Shown: positions 1 to 15,300, numbered from the stretch's first letter. The stretch: DNA of 64,000 bases from Neodontobutis hainanensis (GCA_024349245.1 JALDNG010000021.1:509501-573500), one strand, 5' to 3'. Numbers and translations are program-made. The notes: generated by a model not told the origin, from the letters alone.

Positions 1-304
1 GGATTAGAGTTGGATTTCTGGGTTAGTAGGCTGCGATTGGTCCTATATGCTTTTCACTTTGTGGAAATTGCTCTGAAGGAATCTCAGAGTGACGCACTCT
101 TCTTGTCCTGGGTAAATATTATTCATCAAAGTAATGATTCCCTGAAAGTTTTTGAGTCGAACTCAGCTTGAACAACCGCAAGTGTAGAGCTGTAATGACA
201 CTATGATCCATTTAAAAACCCAAAAACACGTTAGAACCAGTCTGAACCGGGTCTCGCTGTCTTTGAGACGACTGTGGAGTTAACTGTGTTCCCTCCTCCC
301 TCAG

Positions 305-3300
305 TGTCCTAAGTGCAATATCTGCATCGAGAAGAACGGCGGGTGCAATCACATGGTGAGAGACAACACTCCCAACCACAATCTAATACTGTTCTCTGTT
401 TTTTACACCAACAATAATATCCATCTTTGTTTTAAAAAAAAAAGACTTGGCTCTTTATTAAATGTAAATGTTTTATATCATTCATCTTTTTCAAAGCCTC
501 TGTTTCATTTAATCTATATAAATCAAGTTATTTAGATTTTACAGACATTACAATCCAAATAACTTAACTTTTTTTAAGGATTTATACATGAGTGTCTTTT
601 TTTTAACAAATATGAAAATAAATATAAATCTGGGACAAAGTGGTAGAAAATAAATGAATGAATTAAAAATGTATTTTGTAAATCAGATTTTTACACTCAA
701 ACTCAAAGCCCATGAGCTTCTGGAGAAAGTTTTAAAACATTTGTGAAATAGATTTAAATAAAAACTGTAAATCTTTTGCTTTGTTCTGATTCCTTCTTCA
801 TTCACTTATCTGACTTCTTTTGACTCTGTTACAGCAATGCTCCAAGTGCAAACACGGTACGTAGCGCCTCTGTCGCAGTGGATTCCTGTTTTCTTCTCTT
901 ATTCTACATCTTTGACAGAATCCCATGAAAAGCTCGGCTGTGGTCCGGTCTTTTAAAACGCAGCCTGCTGATTGGACGACAGATAATCCTCACTCAATGT
1001 TTTCTCGTTTAATCTTATATTGTTTTTGTTAAAAACGTATTCCAAAAAGAAGAAATTTTGTTTTAGGCAGTCAGCCTTTTATGACCCTTGGGGGAATTAT
1101 CCAAAACCTTTTTGTTTCTTTAATGTTGAGTAAGCTCTTGATAAACTGTAAATAAATAATTGTAAAATAGTATATGCATCTGAAGGTGCTTTTTATTCCT
1201 GCTCTGTTCGGTCCAGACTTTGAGACTTTCCTGTTTGGTCTGAAACCAAATGTTGAGGTGAAAGCTTCAGGATGAGGTTCAGAACGAACAGCTGCTCTTT
1301 GGTCTCGGTCCTGGACCAAACTGAACCAAGTCTGGTTCATTTGTGAAAGAGTTTGGAGATGGTTCAGACTTTAGACATGCCGACATGAGCTGTTTGTATT
1401 CTACACTGATAAACTGGCAGGCTTTAGCTTCCACACACGGCTGTAAACTCAGAGGCTGACGTAAGACACTGACAGCTCTAATCTTCAGAACAAATACAGA
1501 TCTGACTGAAAAGAACCAGTGTTTGTTCTGCTTTGGAGGTGTTTATTATCCCCTTCAGAGTCCGTTTGTGAGGTTGGCCACTAAACAGTGCTTTAAGAGA
1601 ACAATGCAGAACCAACAAATAAAACAGAGTGAACCTCTTTCTTTGTGTTAGGCATTTGTTTTAAAATGACACTTCTCTTACCCTAACTTTTCGTTCTGTT
1701 ATTTCTTCTCTACAGACTTCTGCTGGATGTGTTTGGGCGACTGGAAAACCCACGGCAGCGAATATTACGAGTGCAGCCGCTACAAAGAGAACCCTGACAT
1801 CGTGAACCAGAGCCAACAGGCGCAGGCCCGAGAGGCGCTGAAGAAATACCTCTTCTACTTCGAGAGGGTGAGGGACACGGCTCACAGTCATGTTTATGAG
1901 TTTATATGGTTCTGTCTGATTTTTCCTGTTTGTGTCGTCAGTGGGAGAACCACAACAAGTCTCTGCAGCTGGAGGCTCAGACATATCAAAGGATTCAGGA
2001 GAAAATCCAAGAGAGAGTCATGAACAACCTGGGAACCTGGATCGACTGGCAGTACCTGCATAACGCTGCCAAGCTCCTGGCCAAGGTGCACACCTGATCC
2101 CCTTCAGGGCCTTGTCCCGTTTTCATTCACAAAACCACAGGGTGAACGTGTCCCCTTCAGGGCCGGTCCCGTTTTCATTCACAAAACCACAGGGTGAACG
2201 TGTCCCCTTCAGGGCCGGTCCCGTTTTCATTCACAAAACCACAGGGTGAACGTGTCCCCTTCAGGGCCGGTCCCGTTTTCATTCACAAAACCACAGGGTG
2301 AATGTGTCCCCTTCAGGGCCGGTCCAGTTTTCATTCACAAAACCACAGGGTGAACAGTTTTCATTCACAAAACCACAGGGTGAACAGTTTTCATTCACAA
2401 AACCACAGAGTAAACATGTACTATAGACACAAACCTGCAGAAAAATAAGTTCCAAACTGTGTGTAAAGAAGGAAATATAGGCGAAAGAAGCTGTTTAAAT
2501 TTTCATGAAAATCTTGGTACTTTTAAACAATTCCGAACAAAAACTTAGAGCATAACAATAATGGACTATTAACTAACGATTTTTAATAAACGACCTAAAT
2601 AGAGCAGCAAATGTGAAAATGAGTCAGAACTGTTGAACTAAATGAGCGCTCTGGTTTTTCCTCCAGTGTCGCTACACACTGCAGTACACGTATCCTTACG
2701 CGTATTACATGGAGTCTGGACCTCGCAAGAAACTGGTGAGACACTGACAGAAGTTTATGGATGAATGGATAATGACTGACGGGTAGCTAACATGTTTGTG
2801 TGAAGTTTGAGTACCAACAGGCCCAGCTGGAGGCAGAGATCGAGAACCTGTCGTGGAAAGTGGAGCGAGCCGACAGCTACGAGAGAGGAGTGGTGGGAGG
2901 AGAGGGGGAGCTGAGTGCCAGCGACAGAGGGGTGAGTGCCTGCACACGGGACACACAACACCAGGGACACACGGGACACACGGGACACACAACACCAGGA
3001 TCAGACGGGACACACAACACCAGGATCACACGGGACACACAACACCAGGATCACACGGGACACACAACACCAGGATCACACGGGACACACGGGACACACA
3101 ACACCAGGATCATACGGGACACACAACACCAGGATCATACGGGACCCACAACACCAGGATCACACGGGACACACAACACCAGGATCACACGGGACACACA
3201 ACACCAGGATCACACGGGACACACAACACCAGGATCACACGGGACACACAACACCAGGATCACACGGGACACACAACACCAGGATCACACGGGACACACA

Positions 3301-6300
3301 ACACCAGGATCACACGGGACACACAACACCAGGATCACACGGGACACACAACACCAGGATCACACGGGACACACAACACCAGGATCACACGGGACACACA
3401 ACACCAGGATCACACGGGACACACAACACCAGGATCACACGGGACACACAACACCAGGATCACACGGGACACACAACACCAGGATCACACGGGACACACA
3501 ACACCAGGATCACACGGGACACACAACACCAGGATCACACGGGACACACAACACCAGGATCATACGGGACACACAACACCAGGATCACACGGGACACACA
3601 ACACCAGGATCACACGGGACACACAACACCAGGATCACACGGGACACACAACACCAGGATCATACGGGACACACGGGACACACAACACCAGGATCATACG
3701 GGACACACAACACCAGGATCACACGGGACACACAACACCAGGATCATACGGGACACACGGGACACACAACACCAGGATCACACGGGACACACAACACCAG
3801 GATCACACGGGACACACAACACCAGGATCACACGGGACACACAACACCAGGATCACACGGGACACACAACACCAGGATCACACGGGACACACGGGACACA
3901 CAACACCAGGATCACACGGGACACACAACACCAGGATCACACGGGACACACAACACCAGGATCACACGGGACACACAACACCAGGATCACACGGGACACA
4001 CAACACCAGGATCACACGGGACACACAACACCAGGATCACACGGGACACACAACACCAGGATCACACGGGACACACAACACCAGGATCACACGGGACACA
4101 CAACACCAGGATCACACGGGACACACAACACCAGGATCACACGGGACACACAACACCAGGATCACACGGGACACACAACACCAGGATCACACGGGACACA
4201 CAACACCAGGATCACACGGGACACACAACACCAGGATCACACGGGACCCACAACACCAGGATCACACGGGACCCACAACACCAGGATCACACGGGACACA
4301 CAACACCAGGATCACACGGGACACACAACACCAGGATCACACGGACACACAACACCAGGATCATACGGGACACACAACACCAGGATCACACGGGACACAC
4401 AACACCAGGATCACACGGGACACACAACACCAGGATCACACGGGACACACAACACCAGGATCACACGGGACACACAACACCAGGATCACACGGGACACAC
4501 AACACCAGGATCACACGGGACACACAACACCAGGATCACACGGGACACACAACACCAGGATCACACGGGACACACAACACCAGGATCACACGGGACACAC
4601 AACACCAGGATCACACGGGACACACAACACCAGGATCACACGGGACACACAACACCAGGATCACACGGGACCCACAACACCAGGATCACACGGGACCCAC
4701 AACACCAGGATCACACGGGACACACAACACCAGGATCACACGGGACACACAACACCAGGATCATACGGGACACACAACACCAGGATCATACGGGACACAC
4801 AACACCAGGATCACACGGGACACACGGGACACTGTTAAGAGAATTTTTGGTTACGGATTAAATGAGCAGACGATGGAGACGGCGTATGATTTGACAATAA
4901 TAGACAGGTTTAATCTTTGCAAAGAGAAGCAAACACACGGTAGCAATGGTACACGGAGGGTTTTGCTTAAAGGTGTAAACAATACATGAGGCTTTATAGG
5001 TTTACATTGTGCCAGCCCCCAGCTCCAGGGTCGTGGATGGACGTGTATTGAGCTGACGTGTCAGTCAGAGATGTGTGTCTAAGTGAACAGGACAGAGTGT
5101 CCTTGTACAGTGATTAGATGTAGTGCAAACTGATGTAGATATAGCTGAAGGCATTAAGTCATACTTGTGTGTGGATAAGCATGTGAACTGGAGCAGGAGT
5201 GAGAGCATAATGTATAACATTAATGGAGATGTACAATTCCCATAACATTCCCCCCTGTTTATGCCAGACATGGCATAAATCAAAATCCCACCTTGATGTG
5301 AATTGTACGGCCAGAAGCGAAAACCGCGGCAGCTGACCTAGCCTAAGTACATTTGAACCATTTGGTAAATGACCTATTGCCGGAAAAAGACCTTCTGGCG
5401 CCCCTTCTGCCAAAGGCGGCTATTCACAAACAAGGCCTAAACTATAAAATATGGGTAACTGATCAGAAGAAAAGATCACAACAATTCAGAACAGAAAAAT
5501 CACAAGGGATTACTTTCCTGATCATTTAAACTCAACAATATGTGTATCAAGCAAAAACATGTCATCACTCCAAAAGAATGAAGAAAAAGGTGCCGGATTA
5601 AGCTGGTCATCCCATCGGACTTAATATCTCCGGCCTGTCCCTGCCTGTCCATTACTGTCCCTGTAACGAAAAGAAACATAAACAGGAGTGAGACATATGC
5701 ACATTCATAATGATTAAAATCAATTCTCTTAAGCATCATATCTTCAATGAACCATACGGCCCTTAGGACTGTAGTATGATCCGCCCTGGAGCTGTTGTCC
5801 GTTGGTGAACATGCAAACGTTAACGCCCTCAGATATTAAAGTGTTCATCTGAAGTCAAAGCCTCGACCACAGTCGTTGGGCAGGTGCATGTCCAGGAATG
5901 TTGACCCCGCAATGGCCACATCCATCAATCTCACCAACAAGCTCCGGATACATGGAAATCAACACAAACAAAAGTTATAAGACATGGAAGTGCCACACAA
6001 GTACATCTCAACGCAGATTTAAAATCCCAGTCATTTTCCCAAATATTTTATAACTATTTTTAGAACCAGGTCAAAATCGATTACTATATTCCAGAATACT
6101 CTGTCCATTCATCTGAAGAGTATGAAGCTCTTTCTTAAAAGCTTTAGTTATGCTGTTAACTAGACCCGTGTTACTTTGGATGAAATCCTGTAGATCTCAC
6201 CTTTTCAGCTCAAAGCAGCTCAGTGCTATTTGTTCTGTCCAGTCCTTGGACCAGTTTTAACTCATTTCCAGTTTTAATTCACAGTTACAGCATTTCTCGT

Positions 6301-9300
6301 GCAATTCATAAACCTTTGTTGGTTATAACTCTAATTAATTTAATCCACATTTGCATAAATTGTCTTAAATGTAAAATTCTAATTTCAATGCTAATTGAAT
6401 TTTAGCCTTATATTCATTAAGGACACCTTGAAGGAGACCTCTGTTGTTGAAGCATATGGGGCTCTCAAATAAACCTGAAGGAACTGCTGTTTGGTTCCTA
6501 AGGTGTGAGGTTTTACTCACGATGTTCTCCGTCACATTGAATGTGAACAAATAAACCAGGATCCTTTAAGGACGCATGTTTCCGGTCAGCAGGCAATGCT
6601 GGTCTAATGGTCTTACTTTCACAAAACCTCCAGACTTCTGCTTTGCACTGCACCTGTCCCTGATCTCTCAGTTTGTCAGGTTCAGAGTGATGTTACAGGA
6701 CGTCCTGTCACTAGCCCTGCTCACAGGTGTACTCCAGGTGTAAACCAAGATGATTATAAGTTCAAAGAACCGTGTTAATATTAGCTCTTACTGGTGTCTA
6801 TATTTCAAATCTTCTTTTCAGAACTGGTACTTGTTGTGGTTGGCTTCCATCCAAATAAAGAACAAACAAATAAATCAAAAGTTCTCAGACATTTTTAGAC
6901 CCATAGAAAGTGCCTCCAGGCTTTCGTCAAACGAAACCATGTAAGCTCTTAAAAATGAAAACAATAAAAATTAAACAACAGATAAACCCTGTTTCCACAG
7001 ATATGGTCTGCTGGAAATCTAATTTAATCTGAAAGTTTGACTCAATCAGAACAAACAGTGCCTCTTCAAAACAGTCATGTCAACCTTTCTTTATTTTTGA
7101 TTTAAACTTATCTTTTACTGTATTAAACACTGTTGTTATAGCCTCATCACTTTAATACAGTTAGTTTAAATCTTCTCCCTCTCTTTTTTGAGACCTGGGA
7201 AACCCATGGCTCAAAACAAAAATAAAATAAAAATAAAATAAACATCATAAAATGAAAGGCCAGTGCCATTGATCATTTTAAGAAGTTAGTCCAGCAATTA
7301 TCATTTCTAATTCTTCGTCTTCTTTATGTTTTCCAAATAGCATCACTGTTGTGTCTGTTATATTTAAACTTTATTTTGTTCAGTTTTAATTTTAGCTACC
7401 ATTTAGTTTTAGTTACCACAGTTGTAGGTCTTTACCTGTAACTGTAACTATCATCATTAATTATAGTAATATTTTATTCAGCTGATGCAAAAATAAATAA
7501 TTTAAAATAGATCAGAACTAGTTTCTCATGATCTGTTGTCACAAACTTTTAGCCAAAGACTTTAAATTCACAATCTAATTAGAAAATACTCCGAATATTG
7601 TTCACTCACTTCAAATTAATTCCTTTAGAAATAAAATCCTTAAAACAACTCTTGGGTCAGACCCCTCCCTCTGGAGTTAACCTTGTAATCAGGCAGCCTC
7701 TCTCAGCTGCTCAAACACACCACAAAGCCTCTGTTCACACTGCTTTCCTCCAAAACTCCATCACCATTGTGTCGTTTAAAAGGAAAGACCGTTCATTAAA
7801 TCAACAAAGCTCTGTATAAATTTTTTCTGTATTTAATTTTATAATAAACAATTTCTTTAAGGTTTTGTTCAGTATAGATTTGTTCCATACTGTCTCTATA
7901 AAACTCAGTTTTAACACCAGGAGTTCAATAAATACAATAAACCATTTTTTTTTTTGCATCTTTTCCATATTAATTTTAACTGCAGCATATTTAAAACGTT
8001 TATTCATTCTTAATTTCACATTTTCACTAATTTTGTGTCAGACTCTACATAAAGAGTTCCCTTTACTCAATGTTAAACAGAAACTTAACACATTAAGTGT
8101 AAAATAAAATCGACTTCTCTCTTTATTTATTCAGATACCCGACATTTCACTCAGTTATAGTCAATAATGTTAATTTAAAACAATGCTAAAATTTAATATT
8201 TTATTTTTAGGTAAGGTTTTACTGTGTTCTCCATAAACCCTCTTCAGTTCAACCAAAAATAATATTCAATCCCTATTCAAAAGGACAGACTATTGTGTTA
8301 GTCTCTAATTCACACATTCAGCAATAATCCAAACGCTTCCAGCATTTAAATCAGATTCATCAAAAAACTTTTACAAATCACTTCAAGCAGTGATTAAAAC
8401 AGTGAGCACTTTGTCTTATGCTCTTAAACTTTAACCATTTTTACAGTTTAACACTTTAACTTAAACTTTTCAAATAAACCACCTCCAATCCTGCAAGATT
8501 GTTTAGATAGTTTTAACTTAGATAAGTTTTCAATTCCCAGATTACAAATTTACCTTGCAGTTTAAAACTTTACTGTAAATATGCCACTTATTTACATTGC
8601 ATTTTAAACTTTATTAAAAGATGCCACTTCTCTACATTGTAGTTTAAACTTTATTATAAATATGCCACTTATCTACATTGTAGTTTAAACTTTATTGTAA
8701 AGATGACCTCGTCAGCATCTATTTTTGTGTCAGGTCTTAAACCTTTATTAGAAAGTTCCATTTCAAAATCATTGGCCAGTATTTATTTTGTCTTCATTTC
8801 AGTTTCTCTAATTACTTGATCAATATTTTTCTCAAACTATTTTTAATCTCATTCATTTTGTCATTTATTTTACCAAAACATTTTTATAGAATCAAGATTT
8901 AAATGTGGACTATATTCGTATCATAAACCTTTCTTTATCCTATCAGTTCAGTCTGTTCCTGTCACTGACAGTTTTACTTCAGCAATTTTCAAAATTAGAC
9001 GTTTGTTAACTGTAAAGGCTCCAACACTTTCTGTGGAGCTAAACTTCATTGAAAAACATTTCTTGCTCCGGACCTGAGCAAAAGAAGTGAGGATGCTTTG
9101 AAGCCCCGCTACTTTGGCCCAGAACGTTATCTTGTGTTGAAACATTCCTCGTGAATCCAAACATTGGTTGTTTTGTATCCACTTTCTCAACACCTTGTCA
9201 GAACCAAACCAACAAATACATAATTGTTTATTTCCTTTCTTCTGGAATAAATTATTTTATATGTGAGCTGATGGCCCAATATCTATCATTTATATTATCT

Positions 9301-12300
9301 TTATAACTTCATCTTTAAGACACATTTTTAAATTCTTCTGATTACACAGTAATCATTTTCATTCATGTTATACAGTGTTTTTGAACCACACTGATATTAA
9401 GGACCTCTATTAGTTTAAGTACTAATAGACTCATACAATTGGTCTCCAACTTTAAAAAAAATACTTTTCTAGCTCAAGGGAATGAGCAAAGAAAAGGGAG
9501 GGTGATAAGACACCTCTGTTATCTTGTGTTACTGTGGAACACTGGTGTTTAACTCTATTCACTGTCTACAGTGTTTTTTTATTACAAAGTGGTCATTTAC
9601 ATTCTATCCCCAATAACTATGTCTCAGTTTTTCTTAGTTCTTTCATACTAATATTTGTCCTAATAGATGTAATGATAAGATTTCAATTGTTTTGCAAAAT
9701 ACTTCAATACTTTTATTTTGGATCCAAGGTTTTGGATCTTTTAACCTTTTCACTTCCGTGTTCTGTCTTTGTGTGTGTTTTAATTGGCACTATGTGTGTG
9801 TACATGACTTAACTCCTGATCTCAGGTCAGTGTTGCTCCTGCTGTGGCCTGGGTCTGTTCTTTGTCCCTCTGCAGACATGTCGTCCTCTCTGTCTCCTCC
9901 ACCCCACCACGTCCACCTCTCACGGCCTCGCCCGCTCCCGTGACCAGAGGAATTTGTGTGTTTTCCTCGGAGAAATACAACATAATCAGTATTTATTTCA
10001 GGCTTCACGTCTTTGAGAAAAGCCTATTTCTTTCTTTTTGTCAAATTTAGTGCATATTACATAAAATTTTGAAAATGTGTTTTTCTGTATCTTACCGCTT
10101 TTGTCTCTGATCCGCTGGGCACTGGGCAGCGTCTTGTAGGCCTTTGGTCGGAGCGGTGGATTTGGCAGAGAGAGAGGCAGGAGTGTGACGGGGTGGACAG
10201 TTGTGGGGGCCCTGTTCAGTGGCCGACCTTGAGAGACGGCATGCTGCTTGAGAAAGGCAGACCCAGAGGCTCACAGGAGGAAACATTTGAGAAAAAAATA
10301 TATATTTTGTCAGTTTCATCAGGTTCTTTATGCACTTTTCATATTTTATTCACAGTTTTGGACTTACTTTGTCAATTCTTTAATCTCATCTCTGCTGTGT
10401 CGCACAAAAGTAATACATATCTGTTCTTTAACAGACTATTTATAAACTTTTCTCATAATTCCAAAGCACATCCAACTTCTGTAGATGTGTCTGTTCCGTG
10501 TTTGTGTCTATGTGTTTTTATGTGTGTGTCTGTACTTCTGTGTCTATGTGTCTGTGTGTGTTTATGTTCCTGACCTGTTCAAGGGTTAGTCAAAGGTCCT
10601 TCTCTCATCTGGACCCAGTGTCGCCCTGTAGTGTTGGCCTGTCCGCCGCCAGTGCCCCTCGTCTGCGACTCCCTGTCCTCCTCCCTCTGGTCTCCATGGT
10701 AACATTTTTCCTCGGAAAAATACATTTCATTCATATTAAGGTCAGGTTCAGCACAATTTTTAAATTAAATTTACCAATTCATCTTTGGTCTCTCTCAATA
10801 GATCCAGTTTAAAATAAACATTTGTCTGAATTTGTTTATCTCACCGCCTGTGTTGCTGCTGTTTGTCTGCAGCGTCTCTCATCCAAAGGGAGCAGGGGTG
10901 TGGGGGGGAGGGCATAGGAAATTTTGGGGAGCACTGGTGTCCAGCGGAGAGGCTAAGACCTAGAAATCTCACAGGGCACATTTATAAAAATACAAATGAT
11001 TAGTGTCTTGAAGTACCTGTGTGCACTTCACTAGAAAAATATCTTCCATAAGCTATTTTTAAGCTATTTTTCCTCCGATGGATCAAATTCTCACAGTCAC
11101 TATGTTGCATCAACTTATCACAAGTTAAGGCTTTTTCACATTCAGGCTGACTAATGTTCGATCTCATTATTCAGACTGAATCAACTTCTTCCAATAAAAT
11201 CAATCAAAATTTACTTAAAGTCACTCAATACACATTCGCATCCCAGTCACACTCTCACTCTATTTTAACAATTTCTCCATATGTTTGGTTAACCAGACGT
11301 CATCAAATAATTTTTAGCAAAACAGACTTTGTCAAAAGTCTCTTCAACTTTTAGTCCTTCACTGCTTCACAGTGAACAATTCACTCCGGCTCTAATCTCA
11401 CCATTAACCTTAGGATTTGGCAGGGTCTCGACTAAGAGTCCGCTCGAGTTTCACGTACGCCCAACGCACCATTAAAACCATTAAAACCAACACTGTAGTT
11501 AAAGGCCAGACTGTTTGAGTGTGGAGTATTAGAATGTATGTTTATTAAACTAAAGCAATATCTGCAAATATTACCACAGATTAATATCAAAACATTCCGC
11601 TTAAATCTCACCATACACCTCTAAAGGCAGGGTCTCGACAAAACACATACTAATTCCTCGTCTCTCAGACGGTACCTCAGTTTTTAGTGTTCTCCTACAG
11701 TAATAGTAATAACATGGAAATACCCGCCACGGTAGATGTCATGCAATCACCAAACAGTTTAAGCAGAAGCAACCCAAAAACCTACTTCCGGATTTCTCTG
11801 TTTTCAAATAAAAATTAACAGCTGTTTTACCTGACTTTAGTCGAATGGTCCAGTCTTTCCTCAGCCAGACTTCTGTCTCTCATCGTCTCTCTGCTTTTTT
11901 CCTCTTTTTATTATTTTTTTAGTTCAGATATCGTCACTGCGTCTCTCACAGAGAGTGAAGGTCTGGCCTGTAATGCTCAAACAGCGCATCTTAGGACTTA
12001 TAAAGAAATGCTTTTTGTGCATTTCTTCCGTGCACGCCAGTTTCACTTTCTACACGAGAAACAGCAGATGTTGATCTCGGACGAGCCCCAAAATGTTAAG
12101 AGAATTTTTGGTTACGGATTAAATGAGCAGACGATGGAGACGGCGTATGATTTGACAATAATAGACAGGTTTAATCTTTGCAAAGAGAAGCAAACACACG
12201 GTAGCAATGGTACACGGAGGGTTTTGCTTAAAGGTGTAAACAATACATGAGGCTTTATAGGTTTACATTATGCCAGCCCCCAGCTCCAGGGTCGTGGATG

Positions 12301-15300
12301 GACGTGTATTGAGCTGACGTGTCAGTCAGAGATGTGTGTCTAAGTGAACAGGACAGAGTGTCCTTGTACAGTGATTAGATGTAGTGCAAACTGATGTAGA
12401 TATAGCTGAAGGCATTAAGTCATACTTGTGTGTGGATAAGCATGTGAACTGGAGCAGGAGTGAGAGCATAATGTATAACATTAATGGAGATGTACAATTC
12501 CCATAACAGACACACAACACCAGGATCACACGGGACACACAACACCAGGATCACACGGGACACACAACACCAGGATCACACGGGACACACAACACCAGGA
12601 TCACACGGGACACACAACACCAGGATCACACGGGACACACAACACCAGGATCACACGGGACACACAACACCAGGATCACACGGGACACACAACACCAGGA
12701 TCACACGGGACACACAACACCAGGATCACACGGGACACACAACACCAGGATCACACGGGACACACAACACCAGGATCACACGGGACACACAACACCAGGG
12801 ACACACGGGACACACGGGACACACAACACCAGGATCACACGGGACACACAACACCAGGATCACACGGGACACACAACACCAGGATCACACGGGACACACA
12901 ACACCAGGATCACACGGGACACACAACACCAGGATCACACGGGACACACAACACCAGGATCACACGGGACCCACAACACCAGGATCACACGGGACCCACA
13001 ACACCAGGATCACACGGGACCCACAACACCAGGATCACACGGGACACACAACACCAGGATCACACGGGACACACAACACCAGGATCACACGGGACACACA
13101 ACACCAGGATCACACGGGACACACAACACCAGGATCACACGGGACACACAACACCAGGATCACACGGGACACACAACACCAGGGACACACGGGACACACA
13201 ACACCAGGATCACACGGGACACACAACACCAGGGACACACGGGACACACGGGACACACAACACCAGGGACACACGGGACACACAACACCAGGATCACACG
13301 GGACACACAACACCAGGGACACACGGGACACACAACACCAGGGACACACGGGACACACAACACCAGGATCACACGGGACACACAACACCAGGATCACACG
13401 GGACACACAACACCAGGATCACACGGGACACACAACACCAGGATCACACGGGACACACAACACCAGGATCACACGGGACACACAACACCAGGATCACACG
13501 GGACACACAACACCAGGATCACACGGGACACACAACACCAGGATCACACGGGACACACAACACCAGGATCACACGGGACACACAACACCAGGGACACACG
13601 GGACACACGGGACACACAACACCAGGATCACACGGGACACACAACACCAGGATCACACGGGACACACAACACCAGGATCACACGGGACACACAACACCAG
13701 GATCACACGGGACACACAACACCAGGATCACACGGGACCCACAACACCAGGATCACACGGGACACACAACACCAGGATCACACGGGACACACAACACCAG
13801 GGACACACGGGACACACAACACCAGGGACACACGGGACACACAACACCAGGGACACACGGGACACACAACACCAGGGACACACGGGACACACAACACCAG
13901 GGACACACGGGACACACAACACCAGGATCACACGGGACACACAACACCAGGATCACACGGGACACACAACACCAGGATCATACGGGACACACGGGACACA
14001 CAACACCAGGATCACACGGGACACACAACACCAGGATCACACGGGACACACAACACCAGGATCACACGGGACACACAACACCAGGATCACACGGGACACA
14101 CAACACCAGGGACACACGGGACACACAACACCAGGATCATACGGGACACACAACACCAGGATCACACGGGACACACAACACCAGGGACACACGGGACACA
14201 CAACACCAGGATCACACGGGACACACAACACCAGGGACACACGGGACACACAACACCAGGATCACACGGGACACACAACACCAGGATCACACGGGACACA
14301 CAACACCAGGGACACACGGGACACACGGGACACACAACACCAGGATCACACGGGACACACGGGACACACAACACCAGGATCACACGGGACACACAACACC
14401 AGGATCACACGGGACACACAACACCAGGATCACACGGGACACACAACACCAGGATCACACGGGACACACAACACCAGGGACACACGGGACACACGGGACA
14501 CACAACACCAGGATCACACGGGACACACAACACCAGGATCACACGGGACACACAACACCAGGATCACACGGGACACACAACACCAGGATCACACGGGACA
14601 CACAACACCAGGATCACACGGGACACACAACACCAGGGACACACGGGACACACGGGACACACAACACCAGGATCACACGGGACACACGGGACACACAACA
14701 CCAGGATCACACGGGACACACAACACCAGGATCACACGGGACACACAACACCAGGATCACACGGGACACACAACACCAGGATCACACGGGACACACAACA
14801 CCAAACAAGAGCTAAAGCGTGGCCCTAAAGCGTGGCCCTAAAGCGTGGCCCTAAAGCGTGGCCCTAGAGCGCGGCCCTAGAGCGCCGCCCTAGAGCGGGG
14901 CCCTAGAGCGCGGCCCTAGAGCGCGGCCCTAGAGCGGGGCCCTAGAGCGCGGCCCGGCCCTAAAGCTTCTGACATTCATGAAATGAATACATTAACTTTC
15001 TGCATTCGTTTTTAGATTTTGTCACAGACACAGCCTCATGTCCCTCTTGGGCCACGGTAGGTTTTCAGACGGGATGTGAGGATGTGGAAAGGTCTTGCTG
15101 CCTTTTTAAAATGTGTATTGACTACAGGGTGGTGTTCTTTCAGTTTTTAAATTGTCCAGAATGGGGCTGACTAATACGCACTGAACCTTTCATATTGCAT
15201 TGTAATGTTTTTGGTTTGGTCTGTGTCTCGTCAGGATTTGGAGAACCAGATGCACATCGCGGAGCAGAGACGACGCACGCTGCTGAAGGATTTCCACGAC

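Larger units (their letters stand above)
4833..12508 (-). mobile_element. LTR retroelement (tRNA-Pro-primed, ERV-like), antisense in arih2 intron
   Basis: Two 415-bp direct repeats (4833-5247 and 12094-12508) bound a 6.8-kb interior. The LTRs begin TG and end CA, and the element is flanked by a 5-bp target duplication GACAC (4828-4832 and 12509-12513). Removing the element restores a perfect minisatellite unit. Read on the minus strand, the 5' LTR is followed three bases later by TGGGGCTCGTCCGAGAT, close to the tRNA-Pro primer site of gammaretrovirus-like elements, and the 3' LTR is preceded by a purine run (AAACAGGGGGGAA). By eye the LTRs differ at one base, so insertion is recent. The interior is AT-rich and has no reading frame above about 130 codons on either strand; I recognise no gag, pol or env. 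It looks like a non-autonomous derivative moved in trans. Confidence 0.9.

Noticed and set aside
2800..4989. A 729-codon open reading frame and two overlapping long frames (also 12484-14841, 785 codons)
   Set aside because: They translate the 25-bp minisatellite; all three plus frames read the same peptide in different phase, and one runs on into the LTR. They start in an arih2 exon only because that exon has no stop before the repeat.
5248..12093. Retroviral gag, pol or env genes inside the LTR element
   Set aside because: No frame above about 130 codons on either strand and no motif I could recognise; short Gly/Arg- or Pro-rich frames near 9800-10700 are too weak to call.
2945..14803. A CRISPR-like array of regular short repeats
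   Set aside because: The units are contiguous with no unique spacers, there are no cas genes, and the setting is a vertebrate intron. It is a minisatellite.
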